A stretch of 64,000 bases of DNA, from assembly GCF_001877035.1 (NCBI RefSeq), contig NZ_CP015756.1, positions 1,603,001 through 1,667,000 on the forward strand, in the 5' to 3' direction. The position numbers and the translations under genes are program-made. Position 1 is the stretch's first letter, and each line of letters starts with the position of its first letter. Shown one piece after another: positions 63,149 through 64,000 of the stretch. Below the pieces are notes generated by a model. The model made no database searches, had not been told where the DNA came from, and saw nothing but the letters and a program-made list of their open reading frames with translations. The DNA comes from Clostridium estertheticum subsp. estertheticum. GTDB lineage: Bacteria; Bacillota; Clostridia; Clostridiales; Clostridiaceae.

Positions 63149-63973
63149 TTACAAACCACCAACTACCACATTAAGATCATTATTTCTCATTTCATTTGCT
63201 ATCTTTTCTATTGATTCGGGGGTAGGAATGTCTATATTATTAAGTTTATAATCTAAATTTAACAATTTATATTTATTACTTCCATACTGATGAAAAGGTA
63301 AAAGGTGAATTTCAGTAAGATTTAAACTTTTAACAAAGGCAATTATCTCTTTTATATTTTCATCATCTGCTGTATACCCTGGTATTAGAGGCACTCTAGG
63401 TATAATTTTTTTATGCATTTTCACCAAGGTTTTAATATTATTCTTTATTAGATTTATATCTGACCCCAGTATTAGTTTAGCTTTCTCTTTATTCATTATT
63501 TTAAGATCAAATAAGATTAAATCTAAATAGGTTGCTAGTTCAATGAGATTTTGGGTACTACCCTGTCCACTAGTTTCAATTGCAGTATTTATACCTAGAC
63601 TTTTCAGCTGCTTAAGTAACTCTATTGCAAAGGCGCTTTGAGATAAAACTTCACCACCTGAAAGGGTTACCCCTCCTTTAGAAGTACGGTAGAAAATCAT
63701 ATCCTTCTGAACCTCTGTAACAACTTCCTCTACGGTCATATATTTACCAAATTGAGTAATTGCACCTGTTGGGCATTCATCTACATCGAAGCTACAGTGC
63801 TGGCAGTGGATGCATTTACTTTCCATTTTCACTGTTTGAGGCTGGAAGCTTATAGATTCAGGGTTACTACACCAAGGGCATTTAAGAGGACATCCCTTAA
63901 AAAATACAATTGTTCTAATTCCTGAGCCATCATGCAAGGAATATCTTTGAATATTTAGTATTAATGCTTTCAT
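63149..63973 (-). CDS. Glycyl-radical-enzyme activating protein (radical SAM)
   Basis: 274 residues. The radical-SAM motif is CPLKCPWC (about 28-35), followed by a ferredoxin-type insert with CIHCQHC and CPTGAIT, then GGVTLSGGEVLSQ and VPLIPGYTADDENI. This is the PflA-like class with an extra cluster, which installs a glycyl radical on enzymes such as PflD-type, glycerol or choline lyases. Its substrate enzyme probably lies just beyond the window's right edge. With the FSA gene it suggests fermentation of a sugar or polyol. Confidence 0.9.
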   Translation of the reverse strand: MKALILNIQRYSLHDGSGIRTIVFFKGCPLKCPWCSNPESISFQPQTVKMESKCIHCQHCSFDVDECPTGAITQFGKYMTVEEVVTEVQKDMIFYRTSKGGVTLSGGEVLSQSAFAIELLKQLKSLGINTAIETSGQGSTQNLIELATYLDLILFDLKIMNKEKAKLILGSDINLIKNNIKTLVKMHKKIIPRVPLIPGYTADDENIKEIIAFVKSLNLTEIHLLPFHQYGSNKYKLLNLDYKLNNIDIPTPESIEKIANEMRNNDLNVVVGGL

Positions 63974-64000
63974 CTAATCACTTCCTATAAATTATGCTGG

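Overview
The window is AT-rich, densely packed low-GC Firmicute DNA. Purine-rich ribosome sites (AGGAGG types), several ferredoxin/flavodoxin proteins, a glycyl-radical activase and chemoreceptors all point to an anaerobic, motile Clostridium sensu stricto or close relative. I see no rRNA, tRNA, CRISPR array, replication origin or intact transposon. This is chromosomal accessory sequence with many gene fragments.

Layout. 1-1.8 kb: the end of a MATE exporter, then a decayed IS200/IS605-type tnpB fused in frame to a marR remnant. 2.1-6.9 kb: a chemoreceptor and a MacB/FtsX-type ABC exporter. 6.9-13.0 kb: a membrane protein, a NarL-type response regulator and a kinase, divergent from an ATPase, two ABC-2 permeases and a small membrane protein, resembling LnrJK-LnrLMN of Bacillus; a perfect dyad lies between them. 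13.2-17.8 kb: a QueG-like Fe-S protein, a flavodoxin/ferredoxin protein, an alpha/beta hydrolase and a TetR regulator, with four related palindromes flanking consensus promoters. 18.2-29.2 kb: a class B penicillin-binding protein, a second chemoreceptor, an OpuC/EgtUV-like ABC importer, a flavodoxin-split-barrel fusion and a membrane polyferredoxin. 29.3-36.6 kb: lipoproteins, small membrane proteins, a DUF4256 protein, a DUF2085 protein, an FMN reductase and debris.

36.8-40.2 kb: a CssRS-like secretion-stress system, divergent from a small secreted Lys-rich helical protein. 40.4-43.9 kb: a soluble chemoreceptor, a frameshifted flavodoxin/ferredoxin gene, an ICMT-like methyltransferase and an Xre regulator with a broken partner. 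44.1-48.6 kb: a complete BceAB-BceRS-type peptide-resistance module. 48.8-52.5 kb: an Xre/membrane pair, a membrane-anchored TIM-barrel protein and its divergent TetR. 52.5-60.7 kb: pieces of a PLD-domain helicase and of an Rpn-like gene, with an intact FIST protein plus PAS histidine kinase operon and a nitroreductase among them. 60.9-64 kb: flavin reductase, nitroreductase, FSA-type transaldolase and glycyl-radical-enzyme activase.

Themes. (1) Envelope defence: three ABC exporters, two with their own two-component systems, plus CssRS. (2) Flavin/Fe-S redox proteins. (3) Taxis: three receptors, two of which share an upstream motif. (4) At least eight partial gene duplications or remnants, so the region appears to be rearranging and decaying. 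The most novel-looking items are the CssRS-divergent secreted protein with an OmpR-type direct repeat, the four-palindrome TetR control region, and a repeated TTATGGTAA promoter motif.
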